NCBI GenBank assembly: GCA_027858775.1
Contig: JAQICA010000132.1
Location: 1 to 43,648 of the forward strand
Source: Salinivirgaceae bacterium
Lineage (GTDB): Bacteria; Bacteroidota; Bacteroidia; Bacteroidales; Salinivirgaceae
Length of the DNA: 43,648 nt
Reading direction: 5' to 3'
Under the pieces are notes generated by a model. It searched no databases. It saw only the letters and a program-made list of their open reading frames with translations, and was not told the DNA's origin. Shown here piece after piece: positions 8,861 to 16,887 of the stretch (position 1 is the first letter of the stretch; the number at the start of each line of letters is the position of its first letter). Made by a program: the position numbers and the translations under genes.

Positions 8861-10300
8861 ATGAATGATATATCAGTATTAATCTTGACAAGTCTTGGTG
8901 GTATAGTTACAATGGGAACGGTACTGCTGATTATTTTCAAACGATCTATTTCATTTTTGGTAGGTATTTTAGTGTTGTTGTCATCATTGGGAACACTTAT
9001 TTTGGCCGATATCGATTTTAGCGAAAGTGTTTTGGTCGATAAGATCATTGGAATTATCTCGCTGGGAATAGTAATGTCGCTCCTTTTGTATATGTTCGAT
9101 CGTCGGGTAGGTCGTCATTTACGGTCGTTGACAAAAAAAATTGACCAGCTTTCACACGGCGATCTATCTGTGGAGTTCGATAAATCGTTACTTACCCGGA
9201 AAAATGAACTTGGCGATATTGTAGATTCAATGAATCGCATGTTAACGTCTTTAAAGGAGAGCGTGGGCTACGCAAAAGGAGTAAGTGAAGGACAACTTTA
9301 TATCGAAATTGCGAAAAATAAAAAAGGCAATTTGGATGAAGCTATTCGCATGATGATTGACAACTTAAGGCGTATTGCCATAGAAATAAAATCGGCCGCC
9401 TTGCAGGTCGATCAGGGAAGCGGGCAAGTAAGCGCATCGGCTCAGACAATTTCTTCGGGATCTTCGGAGCAGGCAGCGTCTTCGGAAGAGCTAGCCAGCT
9501 CGATGGAGGAAATGTCTACAAATATTCAACAAAATACCGAGCACGCTATGGAAGCCGAACGTGTAGCCCAAATTGTGAGTAAAGATATTGAGTCGGTAAG
9601 TGCTTCATTTACAGAAAGTGCTAAAGCCATGCAGCAAATTAAAGATAAAATTACAAGCATTAACGATATTGCCGAACGTACAGATCTGCTGGCTATAAAT
9701 GCTGCCATTGAGGCTGCCCGTGCAGGGGAATACGGTAAAGGGTTTGCCGTTGTAGCAAGTGAAATTCGCGAGTTGGCAGAAAATAGTCAGCGCACAGCTG
9801 AGCTAATATCCGATGTGGCTTCCCGAAGCCTGGATCAGTTCAACGATTCGGAAAAGAAACTTTTTAACATTATACCGGAAATAACAAAAACGGCCACATT
9901 GGTGAAAGAAATTGCTGCCGCTAGCGGAGAACAAAATACAGGAGTATTGGAAATTAATGAAGCACTTCAGCAATTTTCATCTGTTACGCAAAACAATTCT
10001 GCTCTGTCAGAAGAAATGGCAGCCAGCTCTGAGCAACTTTCATCGCAAAGCGATAGTCTTAATGAAGCTATCAGCTTTCTTAAAACCACAAGGGAAGAAC
10101 ATCACACAGCTAAAAAAGCCGATTTGCGAAAAGAGTTTGAGAGGTTGAAAAAATTGCTTGACGATGATAAGGCTGAGGAAATACCAAACTTTGAAAACGA
10201 AAAAATTCAACCTCAAAAAACAATTACCCAAAACACAATAACCGGTTCAGGCGTTGATATAAATATGGAAGATGATGATTTTGAGGAGTATAAGAAATAG
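8861..10300 (+). CDS. Methyl-accepting chemotaxis protein without a periplasmic sensor domain
   Basis: A 479-residue receptor. The first about 75 residues form three hydrophobic segments (near 4-24, 29-48 and 60-78) with almost no extracytoplasmic loop, so no classical ligand-binding domain exists. HAMP-like helices follow (about 80-185, VGRHLRSLTKKIDQLSHGDLS), then a cytoplasmic coiled-coil signalling domain (about 190-410). Its hairpin tip is conserved (ERTDLLAINAAIEAARAGE, then GFAVVASEIRELAENS). There is no C-terminal NWETF-type tether. It likely senses membrane state, an internal cue or a partner. Adaptation enzymes CheR and CheB are absent nearby, although Glu/Gln-rich methylation-type helices are present. 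The last gene of the operon. Confidence 0.92.
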   Translation: MNDISVLILTSLGGIVTMGTVLLIIFKRSISFLVGILVLLSSLGTLILADIDFSESVLVDKIIGIISLGIVMSLLLYMFDRRVGRHLRSLTKKIDQLSHGDLSVEFDKSLLTRKNELGDIVDSMNRMLTSLKESVGYAKGVSEGQLYIEIAKNKKGNLDEAIRMMIDNLRRIAIEIKSAALQVDQGSGQVSASAQTISSGSSEQAASSEELASSMEEMSTNIQQNTEHAMEAERVAQIVSKDIESVSASFTESAKAMQQIKDKITSINDIAERTDLLAINAAIEAARAGEYGKGFAVVASEIRELAENSQRTAELISDVASRSLDQFNDSEKKLFNIIPEITKTATLVKEIAAASGEQNTGVLEINEALQQFSSVTQNNSALSEEMAASSEQLSSQSDSLNEAISFLKTTREEHHTAKKADLRKEFERLKKLLDDDKAEEIPNFENEKIQPQKTITQNTITGSGVDINMEDDDFEEYKK

Positions 10301-10509
10301 TGCAGATGATTTGGATGAATTGTTTGGGAAGGATTTTGAACCGTGACTCACTAAATGAAAAATAATATTGAAAAAACACAACATTGCATATGTGTGATGA
10401 ACACGAATTGTGCAGGGAAATATTTTAATAATTCTCCGATATGAGGGTCTTTTACTAAAGAACAAACCGATAAAATGCTTTAGCGAATAAGATTTTTGTG
10501 TTTACTTAA

Positions 10510-10537
10510 TTGCGAAAGGAAATAATTTCTATTTTTG
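10510..10537 (+). promoter_or_regulatory. Promoter of the DUF3276 gene
   Basis: TTG (10510-10512), a 17-bp spacer and TATTTTTG (10530-10537, exact TAnnTTTG) lie 32 bp before the start codon. This is among the clearest Bacteroidota promoters in the window. Confidence 0.6.
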
Positions 10538-10569
10538 TGCAAGATTGTTGAAATTGAAAATGATGTATA

Positions 10570-10944
10570 ATGGAAGGATTTGAGAACAAAGAAAACGGAT
10601 CAGGTAAAGTGAGAAATGAGATATTCTCAAAAGCAGTACGAGCCGGTAAACGGACTTACTTTTTTGATGTAAAAGCAACTCGCCGAAATGACTACTACTT
10701 GACAATTACTGAGAGTAAGAAGAAATTTAATCAAGATGGTAGCTTCTTTTATGAAAAGCATAAAGTTTTTCTATATAAAGAAGATTTTGAAAAGTTTGCA
10801 GAGGGGTTAGAAGAAGTTGTTAGTTTTATTAAAGAGAACCAGCCCGAGCTTACTCCGCGCGAAGATATGGAAAACGATGACCCGAATAAGGTTGTTGAGA
10901 AATTTACAGACGTTAGCTTCGACGATTTAGACGAGGAGGAATAA
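10570..10944 (+). CDS. DUF3276 / PUR-domain nucleic acid-binding protein
   Basis: A 124-residue protein of the DUF3276 family, related to the PUR-alpha single-stranded nucleic acid-binding fold. The PUR-like core spans about 12-90, with FSKAVRAGKRTYFFDVKAT, DYYLTITESKKKF and KVFLYKEDFEKFAEGL, giving the beta-beta-beta-beta-alpha pattern with basic and aromatic strand residues. The C-terminus is strongly acidic (DVSFDDLDEEE). The family is common in Bacteroidota and spirochaetes; ssDNA or RNA binding is known for relatives, but its cellular role here is unknown. It is monocistronic, with a good promoter and a very strong terminator. Confidence 0.9.
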   Translation: MEGFENKENGSGKVRNEIFSKAVRAGKRTYFFDVKATRRNDYYLTITESKKKFNQDGSFFYEKHKVFLYKEDFEKFAEGLEEVVSFIKENQPELTPREDMENDDPNKVVEKFTDVSFDDLDEEE

Positions 10945-11014
10945 ATCCGAATTTGTTCCGTTCTTTTCCTGAGTAAGTTGAAGAAATACTGAGATGTGTT
11001 CTTATTTTTTGTGT

Positions 11015-11081
11015 GCATGTTATCTCTTGAATTGAAAGCAAATAATGCTTTTCAATTCGATGAGATAGCATGCTTTTTTTT
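11015..11081 (+). terminator. Long-stem terminator of the DUF3276 gene
   Basis: Left arm 11015-11040 and right arm 11046-11073 form an imperfect stem of about 25 bp (GCATG-TATCTC...GAATTGAAA) with an AATAA loop, followed by eight T. The stem is unusually long for an ordinary terminator. Confidence 0.8.
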
Positions 11082-11105
11082 AAACTTGTAGTATAAACAC
11101 TACAC

Positions 11106-11138
11106 AAAAAAAGCGCAGCTTTTGGCTACGCTTTTTTT
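11106..11138 (-). terminator. Terminator of the rnf operon (bidirectional)
   Basis: A7-GCG-AGC stem, short loop, GCT-CGC and T7 form a symmetrical hairpin between the DUF3276 gene and rnfA. On the minus strand it ends in seven T, 15 bp past the rnfA stop; it could also act on plus-strand transcripts. Confidence 0.8.
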
Positions 11139-11153
11139 AGGTGAAAATATTGT

Positions 11154-11726
11154 TTACACCAAACCAGAGAATCCCATAAATGCCATAGCTAGAATACCGG
11201 CTGCTACTAGTGCTATTGGTGTACCGCGCATGCCTTTGGGAACACCCATTAAATCGAGATGCTCTCTAATGCCCGCAAACAGGATTATCGCAATTCCAAA
11301 ACCAATGGCAGAGCTAATGGCGAAAATAATTCCCTCCATCAGGTTGTAACTGTTCTGAATAGTAAGTAAGGCCACACCCATAATGGCGCAGTTCGTAGTA
11401 ATTAGGGGTAAAAATACACCCAAAGCCTGGTACAGTGGCGGACTTACTTTTTTAAGTACAATTTCAACCATTTGTACAAATGCTGCAATGACAAGAATGA
11501 ATGAAATGGTTTGAAGATATCCGATGCTAAGTGGTTCAAGCACATATGTTTGGATTAAATATGTAACTATAGTAGCCAGAACCATTACGAATGTAACCGC
11601 ACCTGTCATTCCAACAGCTGTAGAAAGTTTCTTGGAAACACCCATAAATGGGCAAATTCCTAAGAACTGCATCAATACAATATTGTTGACAAGTATGGCT
11701 GATATTACAATTGCAAAAATTTCCAT
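11154..11726 (-). CDS. rnfA: Rnf electron transport complex subunit RnfA
   Basis: A 190-residue integral membrane protein with six predicted helices. Signature stretches include NNIVLMQFLGICPFMGVSKK near the N-terminus and TNCAIMGVALL in the middle, the paired NCxxMG/NCxVLG motif shared with RnfE and NqrE. RnfA and RnfE form the inverted pair of membrane subunits that hold an iron-sulfur cluster through conserved cysteines and pass electrons across the membrane. It is the last gene of the operon, 11 bp after rnfE, followed by a strong terminator. Length is normal. Confidence 0.95.
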   Translation of the reverse strand: MEIFAIVISAILVNNIVLMQFLGICPFMGVSKKLSTAVGMTGAVTFVMVLATIVTYLIQTYVLEPLSIGYLQTISFILVIAAFVQMVEIVLKKVSPPLYQALGVFLPLITTNCAIMGVALLTIQNSYNLMEGIIFAISSAIGFGIAIILFAGIREHLDLMGVPKGMRGTPIALVAAGILAMAFMGFSGLV

Positions 11727-11737
11727 AATTCAGCTAT

Positions 11738-12343
11738 TTATGATTTTTTTAATTGATTAATAATGGCAATAAGATAACCCAATACAATAAATGCACCCGG
11801 TGCCAATACAAAAATAAGCATCGTAATAGGTGCTCCTTTATCAGTTACAGGGAAAATTGGTATGTCTAGACCAAATATAGACCCAGCTCCTAAAAGTTCT
11901 CTTACAGCTCCCAGAAGCGTAAGTGCAAATGCAAAACCAAGTCCCATCCCTAAACCATCGATAGCCGACGATCCAATGTTGTTCTTCGATGCAAATGCTT
12001 CTGCACGTCCTAAAACAAGACAGTTTACCACAATAAGTGGAATAAAAATACCCAACGATGCATGTAGTGTAGGTAAGAAACCGGCCATGCTTAAATCGAC
12101 AATAGTTACAAAACTGGCGATAATAACAATAAACGATGGGATTCGTACTTTATCCGGAATTTGGTTTTTCACCAATGATACCACAATGTTGGCCATAACC
12201 AACACAAATGTAGTGGCCAAACCCATTCCCAATCCATTTTCAGCACTTGATGTAACAGCTAGCGTAGGACAAAGTCCCAGTAATTGTACAAATACTGCAT
12301 TGTCTTTAATAAAACCTTTGCTAAAGTTCTTTAGTTGACTCAT
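11738..12343 (-). CDS. rnfE: Rnf complex subunit RnfE
   Basis: A 201-residue membrane protein with six predicted helices, homologous to RnfA/NqrD. The N-terminal half has NAVFVQLLGLCPTLAVT and the middle has VVNCLVLGRAEAFA, the cysteine-bearing motifs. With RnfA it makes the transmembrane electron path of the ferredoxin:NAD oxidoreductase that pumps Na+ or H+. The start overlaps the rnfG stop by 4 bp, and a perfect AGGAGG lies 6 bases before the ATG within the end of rnfG. Length is normal. Confidence 0.95.
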   Translation of the reverse strand: MSQLKNFSKGFIKDNAVFVQLLGLCPTLAVTSSAENGLGMGLATTFVLVMANIVVSLVKNQIPDKVRIPSFIVIIASFVTIVDLSMAGFLPTLHASLGIFIPLIVVNCLVLGRAEAFASKNNIGSSAIDGLGMGLGFAFALTLLGAVRELLGAGSIFGLDIPIFPVTDKGAPITMLIFVLAPGAFIVLGYLIAIINQLKKS

Positions 12344-12918
12344 TTCGTACCTCCTTTCGTCTCAAGTGCTTTGTTTGCTCGTTCAATGGCGTCGCAGAAT
12401 GCTCGCGATGTAATGGTAGCTGCGGTTATCGCATCTACTTTACCACCATCTTTCTTTACGGTTAAGTTTGGTTTTGTTGGTTCCAATCCTTTAAATTGAT
12501 CAGAAAAATCACTTTTTGAAGCGTCCATTTTATCTCCCAGTCCCGGAGTTTCTTTGTGCTCCAATACCGCGGTATTGTTAATGGTGCCATCGGGCAGGAA
12601 ACCTACCATAATTTTAAAACGCCCGCTAAACCCATTGTCAGTGTACGTTTCAATGGCTGTTCCTATATGTTCTCCATTCAAATAGGCTTCATTAAATTCC
12701 AGTGAGTCGCCCGCTTCCTCATAAAGTACTTTAAACGACTTCATTTTGTCAAATTCAGGTAAAACCTTCTTTATAGAGGCCTCTTTCTTGGCCTGTAACG
12801 CCCTTCTGATGGGCTCTTTTGTTAGTTCGTAAATGCCTCCAAGTGTGGCCGATGCAATAAATGTAACCGCAAAAAGCGTGATAACCATATTGCCAAATGT
12901 AGATTCTCTTTTAGCCAT
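12340..12918 (-). CDS. rnfG: Rnf complex flavoprotein subunit RnfG
   Basis: A 192-residue subunit with one N-terminal membrane helix (about 10-29) and an extracytoplasmic FMN-binding domain. EHKETPGLGDKMD at about 119-131 is the family's conserved loop. VDAITAATITSRAF at about 162-175 is the flavinylation motif, in which the Thr of AATxTS carries covalent FMN attached by ApbE. apbE is not in this window. It overlaps rnfD by 8 bp, with AGGAGG 6 bases upstream of the ATG. Confidence 0.95.
   Translation of the reverse strand: MAKRESTFGNMVITLFAVTFIASATLGGIYELTKEPIRRALQAKKEASIKKVLPEFDKMKSFKVLYEEAGDSLEFNEAYLNGEHIGTAIETYTDNGFSGRFKIMVGFLPDGTINNTAVLEHKETPGLGDKMDASKSDFSDQFKGLEPTKPNLTVKKDGGKVDAITAATITSRAFCDAIERANKALETKGGTK
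12350..12355 (-). promoter_or_regulatory. Strong Shine-Dalgarno (AGGAGG) for rnfE
   Basis: Perfect AGGAGG on the minus strand, 6 bases before the rnfE ATG, lying in the last codons of rnfG (Lys-Gly-Gly-Thr). Unusual for Bacteroidota. Confidence 0.6.
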
Positions 12919-13909
12919 TGTTTACCTCCTCTCCAAATCGTTGTGGTTTTGTATATCGATTAATGATGGGTACCGTTGCGTTCATTATAAGTATTGCAAA
13001 CGATACACCTTCCGGGTAGGCTCCCCAATAGCGAATAAGCATGGTAATTACACCAATTCCTACACCAAATATAATTTGTCCCTTTCCTGTCATTGGCGAG
13101 GTAACCATATCGGTAGCCATGTAAATTGCTCCAATAAATAATCCTCCTGTAAGTAAATGGAAAAGAGGAGCAGGATACATTTCTGGATTAATGGTATGCA
13201 TGATTGCACTGAAAATAAATACAGTACCGAAAATTGAAATCGGTGCATGCCATGTAATTATTTTTCGCATTAGCATGTAAATTCCTCCAATTAATATGGC
13301 CAGAGCCGATATTTCTCCTAAAGACCCCGACATATTTCCTACAAAAAAGTCGAGTGCAGTTGGAACCTGATCCATAAGTTCAGAAACTGTTTTTCCGTTT
13401 CCAATGCCTTCTTTGATCATTCCCAGTGGTGTGGCTCCGGTGTATCCGTCAGTTAAGTGAAAACGATTGGCTGGCCAGGTTGTCATTTCTACCGGCCACG
13501 AGATGAGCATGAAAACCCTACCTACAAGTGCCGGGTTAAAAATGTTTTTCCCTAATCCTCCAAACGACATTTTTCCAACTCCAACGGCTACTAATGCACC
13601 AACTACCAGCATCCATACAGGAAGGTTCGATGGTACATTAAATGCAAGCAGCATACCGGTAATAATGGCTGAACCATCAAATGCCGATGCCGGGCGCTCT
13701 TTGAGTATGAATTTATGAATTAGCCATTCGAAAATTACACTGGCTATTACTGCTATAAGTGTAAGTTTAAGGGCATCGAGCCCGAAAAAATAAACTGCAA
13801 CCCCAAGTGCAGGAATTAAGCTGATCACTACTCCGTACATTATGCTGCGTACGGAATCGTGTCCTTTGACGTGAGGTGATGGTGATACGGTTAGTAATCT
13901 ATTCATCAT
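12911..13909 (-). CDS. rnfD: Rnf complex membrane flavoprotein RnfD
   Basis: A 332-residue polytopic protein with about eight to ten membrane helices. It opens with LLTVSPSPHVKGHDSVRSIM, the characteristic RnfD/NqrB start. Other marks are RPASAFDGSAIITGMLLAFN, the GKNIFNPALVGRVF stretch, and DGYTGATPLG at about 155-164, whose Thr is the expected covalent FMN site. It works with RnfG in the flavin relay. The start overlaps the rnfC stop (ATGATGA); a second ATG directly follows the first. Length is normal. Confidence 0.95.
   Translation of the reverse strand: MMNRLLTVSPSPHVKGHDSVRSIMYGVVISLIPALGVAVYFFGLDALKLTLIAVIASVIFEWLIHKFILKERPASAFDGSAIITGMLLAFNVPSNLPVWMLVVGALVAVGVGKMSFGGLGKNIFNPALVGRVFMLISWPVEMTTWPANRFHLTDGYTGATPLGMIKEGIGNGKTVSELMDQVPTALDFFVGNMSGSLGEISALAILIGGIYMLMRKIITWHAPISIFGTVFIFSAIMHTINPEMYPAPLFHLLTGGLFIGAIYMATDMVTSPMTGKGQIIFGVGIGVITMLIRYWGAYPEGVSFAILIMNATVPIINRYTKPQRFGEEVNNG
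12925..12930 (-). promoter_or_regulatory. Strong Shine-Dalgarno (AGGAGG) for rnfG
   Basis: Perfect AGGAGG on the minus strand, 6 bases before the rnfG ATG, inside the last codons of rnfD (Gly-Glu-Glu-Val). Confidence 0.6.
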
Positions 13910-15237
13910 TGTTTTCTTGATCTGATTATTTGACTCACATTAGATTTGCCTAATCGAATATAATCGAGTAGGGGGCGGTAAGACGGACATGTAAATGAGC
14001 ACGAACCGCATTCAATACAATCCATTATTTTATCATCTTCCGCTTCTTTCCACATTTGCTGTTCGGCATAGCTCATCAGCAAGAATGGTTCTAGCCCCAT
14101 TGGACATGCAGTAATACATTTCCCGCAGCGAATACAAGCATCGTACGCTTTACGGTGCGCTTCCTTATCGGCAAAAATAAGCACGCCACTTGTTCCTTTT
14201 GTTACGGGTGCTTCCAGATCGTTAAGAGCTTTGCCCATCATTGGACCTCCACTTACAACTTTACCAGTATCGTCGGGTAAACCGCCGGCAGCTTCGATAA
14301 GCTTGCTTACCGGAGTTCCTATTCGTACAAGTAAGTTGGATGGTTTGCTTACTGATTTTCCTGTTACCGTTACAATGCGTTCAATAAGCGGTTTGCTTTT
14401 TTGCACTGCCTCATAAACAGCAAAGGCAGTTCCCACATTCTGAACTACGGCACCCACTTCAATAGGTAGTTTCCCAGATGGCACTTCACGGTTGATGACA
14501 GCTTTTATAAGCTGTTTTTCACCACCCTGTGGGTATTTTACTTTTAAAGATACAATGTCGATACCCGGATATTCTACCGAAATTTTTTGTAGGGTTTTAA
14601 TTGCGTCCGGCTTATTGTTTTCAATGCCAATGGCCGCTTTTACTATTCCCAATGCTTTCATTAGAATACGGATGCCAATCATCATTTCATGACCCTTTTC
14701 CAACATTAACCGATGATCGGCTGTAAGGTATGGCTCACACTCAACTCCGTTGATAAGTAAGACCTCTGCTTTTTTTCCGTCGGGAACCATTAATTTCACG
14801 TGAGTGGGGAAGGTTGCGCCGCCAAGTCCAACTACTCCCATTGCATTTACTTGGTCGATAATTTCTTTTTGCGAGAGCGTTATCTCCTTTTTCACATCTG
14901 TCGACTGATCAATTGATTCTTCCCATTCGTCGCCTTCTACTTTTATTATGACGGCTTGCCTGCGGTACCCACTTGCATCGTATACATTATCTATTTTTTG
15001 TACAACTCCTGAAACCGATGAGTGAATGTTGGCTGATACAAACCCACCACTTTCGGCTATGATTGTACCTACCTTAACTTTATCGTTTCGTTTCACAAGC
15101 ACTTTAGCCGGTGCTCCAATGTGTTGTGCCACAGGGATACTCACTGTGTCGGGAAGAGGTAGTTGCTCTATAGCAGCGCCGGCCGACAGTTTGTTTTCTT
15201 CCGGATGTACACCACCTATTTTAAATGTTTTTAACAT
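13906..15237 (-). CDS. rnfC: Rnf complex NADH/ferredoxin subunit RnfC
   Basis: A 443-residue peripheral cytoplasmic subunit that exchanges electrons with NAD(H). The N-terminal barrel-sandwich part has GGVHPEENKLSAGAAIE. The Rossmann-like FMN/NAD domain has GLGGATFPTHVKL and LLINGVECEPYLTADHRLM at about 150-185. A SLBB-type region follows, and the C-terminus has two [4Fe-4S] motifs (CIRCGKCITACP near 371 and CIECGSCSFTCP near 411). The ATG at 15237 is preferred to the TTG one codon earlier because AGGAGG lies 5 bases before it. It overlaps rnfD and is 14 bp from rnfB. Confidence 0.95.
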   Translation of the reverse strand: MLKTFKIGGVHPEENKLSAGAAIEQLPLPDTVSIPVAQHIGAPAKVLVKRNDKVKVGTIIAESGGFVSANIHSSVSGVVQKIDNVYDASGYRRQAVIIKVEGDEWEESIDQSTDVKKEITLSQKEIIDQVNAMGVVGLGGATFPTHVKLMVPDGKKAEVLLINGVECEPYLTADHRLMLEKGHEMMIGIRILMKALGIVKAAIGIENNKPDAIKTLQKISVEYPGIDIVSLKVKYPQGGEKQLIKAVINREVPSGKLPIEVGAVVQNVGTAFAVYEAVQKSKPLIERIVTVTGKSVSKPSNLLVRIGTPVSKLIEAAGGLPDDTGKVVSGGPMMGKALNDLEAPVTKGTSGVLIFADKEAHRKAYDACIRCGKCITACPMGLEPFLLMSYAEQQMWKEAEDDKIMDCIECGSCSFTCPSYRPLLDYIRLGKSNVSQIIRSRKQ

Positions 15238-15242
15238 CAATA

Positions 15243-15248
15243 CCTCCT
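15243..15248 (-). promoter_or_regulatory. Strong Shine-Dalgarno (AGGAGG) that decides the rnfC start
   Basis: Perfect AGGAGG in the 14-bp non-coding gap between rnfB and rnfC, 5 bases before the ATG at 15237. Unlike those of rnfG and rnfE it is not inside a coding sequence. Confidence 0.7.
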
Positions 15249-15251
15249 GTA

Positions 15252-16172
15252 TTAATTAGTTGAATTATTATCTTGTTTTGGTTTGTTGTCGGCTGCATCT
15301 GCTTTTGGGGCTGTGGTTTCTTTTTCAGCTTTTGGAGCAGCCGGTTTGGCTTTTCTCGGTGGAAAATTAAGCTCATGTATAGCATTTGTTGGACAAACGG
15401 GTACACATTTTCTGCATAATTTGCACTTTTCGTAATCGATATAGGCCAAATTGTTTTCTAAAGTTATGGCATCGAACGGACATTCCTTTACACATTTTCC
15501 GCAACCAATACATGCTACGCTACAAGCCTTTTTAGCCGGTGCGCCTTTGTCTTTATTTATGCAGCTGATAAATATTCTGCGCTCTTTTTTTCCTCTGTTG
15601 CGTAATTCAATTATGTTTCTGGGGCATGCAGTTATACAGGCTCCACAAGCTACACAATTGTCTTTTACTACTGGTAATCCGGTTGCTTCATCCATGTATA
15701 TGGCATCAAAATCACAAACCACAACACAATCGCCTTCGCTTAAACACCCGTATGCACAGTTTGTTTCTCCTGTGTAGAGGTTGTGGGCTACTGAACACGA
15801 AGATGCTCCTTCGTATTTAGTTGTGCGCTTGCGGTGTTCTGGCGTCCCGTTGCAACGAATTACTGCAATTTGAGGTTCTTTCTCCTGAAGCTCCTTGCCG
15901 AGCGCAGTGGCTATAGCGGCCATTGTGTCGTTACCACCAACCGGACAGTTAAATTCCGATATATCATCGGCTTTAACCATGGCTTCCGCAAATGCACGGC
16001 ATCCGGGAAATCCACACCCCCCACAATTTGCTGCAGGTAACAATTCCTCCACTTGGTCGATTCTTGGATCTTCGTACACCTTAAACTTTTTCGCAATAAA
16101 AAAGAGCACTACTGCCGCAACGGCTCCCAGTGCACTTAAGGTAATTACGGTGTAAATAATAATCTCACTCAT
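15252..16172 (-). CDS. rnfB: Rnf complex ferredoxin-type subunit RnfB
   Basis: A 306-residue subunit. One N-terminal membrane helix (about 4-27) is followed by a [4Fe-4S] domain (NCGGCGFPGCRAFAEAMV at 49-66, with a later NCPVGG Cys). Ferredoxin motifs follow: CVACGACITACP near 172, CIGCGKCVKECP near 221 and CKLCRKCVPVCP near 250. RnfB is the entry point for electrons from reduced ferredoxin. The tail beyond about 270 is Lys/Ala/Pro-rich and low complexity (KPAAPKAEKETTAPK), a disordered extension. It lies 5 bp after the RseC-like gene. Confidence 0.95.
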   Translation of the reverse strand: MSEIIIYTVITLSALGAVAAVVLFFIAKKFKVYEDPRIDQVEELLPAANCGGCGFPGCRAFAEAMVKADDISEFNCPVGGNDTMAAIATALGKELQEKEPQIAVIRCNGTPEHRKRTTKYEGASSCSVAHNLYTGETNCAYGCLSEGDCVVVCDFDAIYMDEATGLPVVKDNCVACGACITACPRNIIELRNRGKKERRIFISCINKDKGAPAKKACSVACIGCGKCVKECPFDAITLENNLAYIDYEKCKLCRKCVPVCPTNAIHELNFPPRKAKPAAPKAEKETTAPKADAADNKPKQDNNSTN

Positions 16173-16177
16173 TTGAC

Positions 16178-16582
16178 TTATCTATTTTTCAGGTAAAACG
16201 AAAATTTGTTCTCAATTTTTTTGTGGAATAATTTCAATCCTATATAATAGGGAATTAACGTGCTTAAACCTATTAGCCCTACTGTTAATTCGGGTATCTT
16301 CAAGAGCGTCAGCAAGATTACGGTAAAAAGTAAAATAAGAAAAGGAAGCATGTAGCCGTAGAAAAGAGCTTTAAAACCCATCGTTTCGGTGCCAATAATT
16401 GTAACTTTATCATTTTCCGCATAGGTCTTACCCATTGTTTTCACATCAATGAACTTCTCTTTCATGTCGGAAAGGTTACAATTTCCTTTCATCTGGCACG
16501 ATATACAGGCCGATTGGTTAAGTATACGTACTTTGGCTTTTGTCGGACTTGATGATACTATGATGCCGTCGTGTTCGATCAT
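16178..16582 (-). CDS. RseC/SoxR-reducing-system family protein
   Basis: A 134-residue protein of the RseC family. The N-terminal cytoplasmic part carries a cysteine motif (ACISCQMKGNCN at about 25-36). Two adjacent membrane helices (about 72-92 and 97-117) follow, and a basic C-terminus ends the protein. In E. coli RseC works with the Rsx (Rnf) complex to keep SoxR reduced. Here it is the first gene of the rnf operon, which supports an Rnf-linked role such as assembly or cluster handling; SoxR itself is not visible. A -7 promoter box lies 30 bp upstream. No rseA or rseB is nearby, so a sigma-E role is unlikely. Confidence 0.88.
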   Translation of the reverse strand: MIEHDGIIVSSSPTKAKVRILNQSACISCQMKGNCNLSDMKEKFIDVKTMGKTYAENDKVTIIGTETMGFKALFYGYMLPFLILLFTVILLTLLKIPELTVGLIGLSTLIPYYIGLKLFHKKIENKFSFYLKNR

Positions 16583-16612
16583 TTATGTTGCTGATTTTGT
16601 TGAATTTTCTTG

Positions 16613-16620
16613 CAAAAATA
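16613..16620 (-). promoter_or_regulatory. Bacteroidota -7 box (TATTTTTG) for the rseC-rnf operon
   Basis: Minus-strand TATTTTTG matches TAnnTTTG exactly, 30 bp before the RseC-like start; a TTG-type -33 is not at ideal spacing. The gap 16583-16887 otherwise holds only the ugd terminator. Confidence 0.5.
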
Positions 16621-16841
16621 CTGATGTTCTTAAATTTTCATGCTACACAACACCCTTTTTGGATGACCCGACGCTAATTTAGTTTGAGTTTAAATAATTG
16701 AACTTTGCATAACTGCCCATGCGTTAACTATTTGTTTCATTCTAAATAATAAGGGTATAAAAGCGGGGATGTAGTTTTGTTTTGAAGTTTCAATATTGGG
16801 GATTTGAAAAAATGAATTTCGGTACTCCAGAATATATGCAA

Positions 16842-16872
16842 GAAAAAAGGAACGAAACTCGTTCCTTTTTTC
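16842..16872 (-). terminator. Terminator of the UDP-glucose dehydrogenase gene
   Basis: A perfect 14-bp stem (GAAAAAAGGAACGA and its complement) with a 3-base loop, 15 bp past the ugd stop. The A/T ends make it able to act in both directions. Confidence 0.85.
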
Positions 16873-16887
16873 TATAGGTATAATGCA

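Noticed and set aside
11015..11138. Two closely spaced hairpins considered as a CRISPR or repeat array
   Set aside because: The two hairpins differ in sequence and each ends in a T run, so they are terminators for facing genes.
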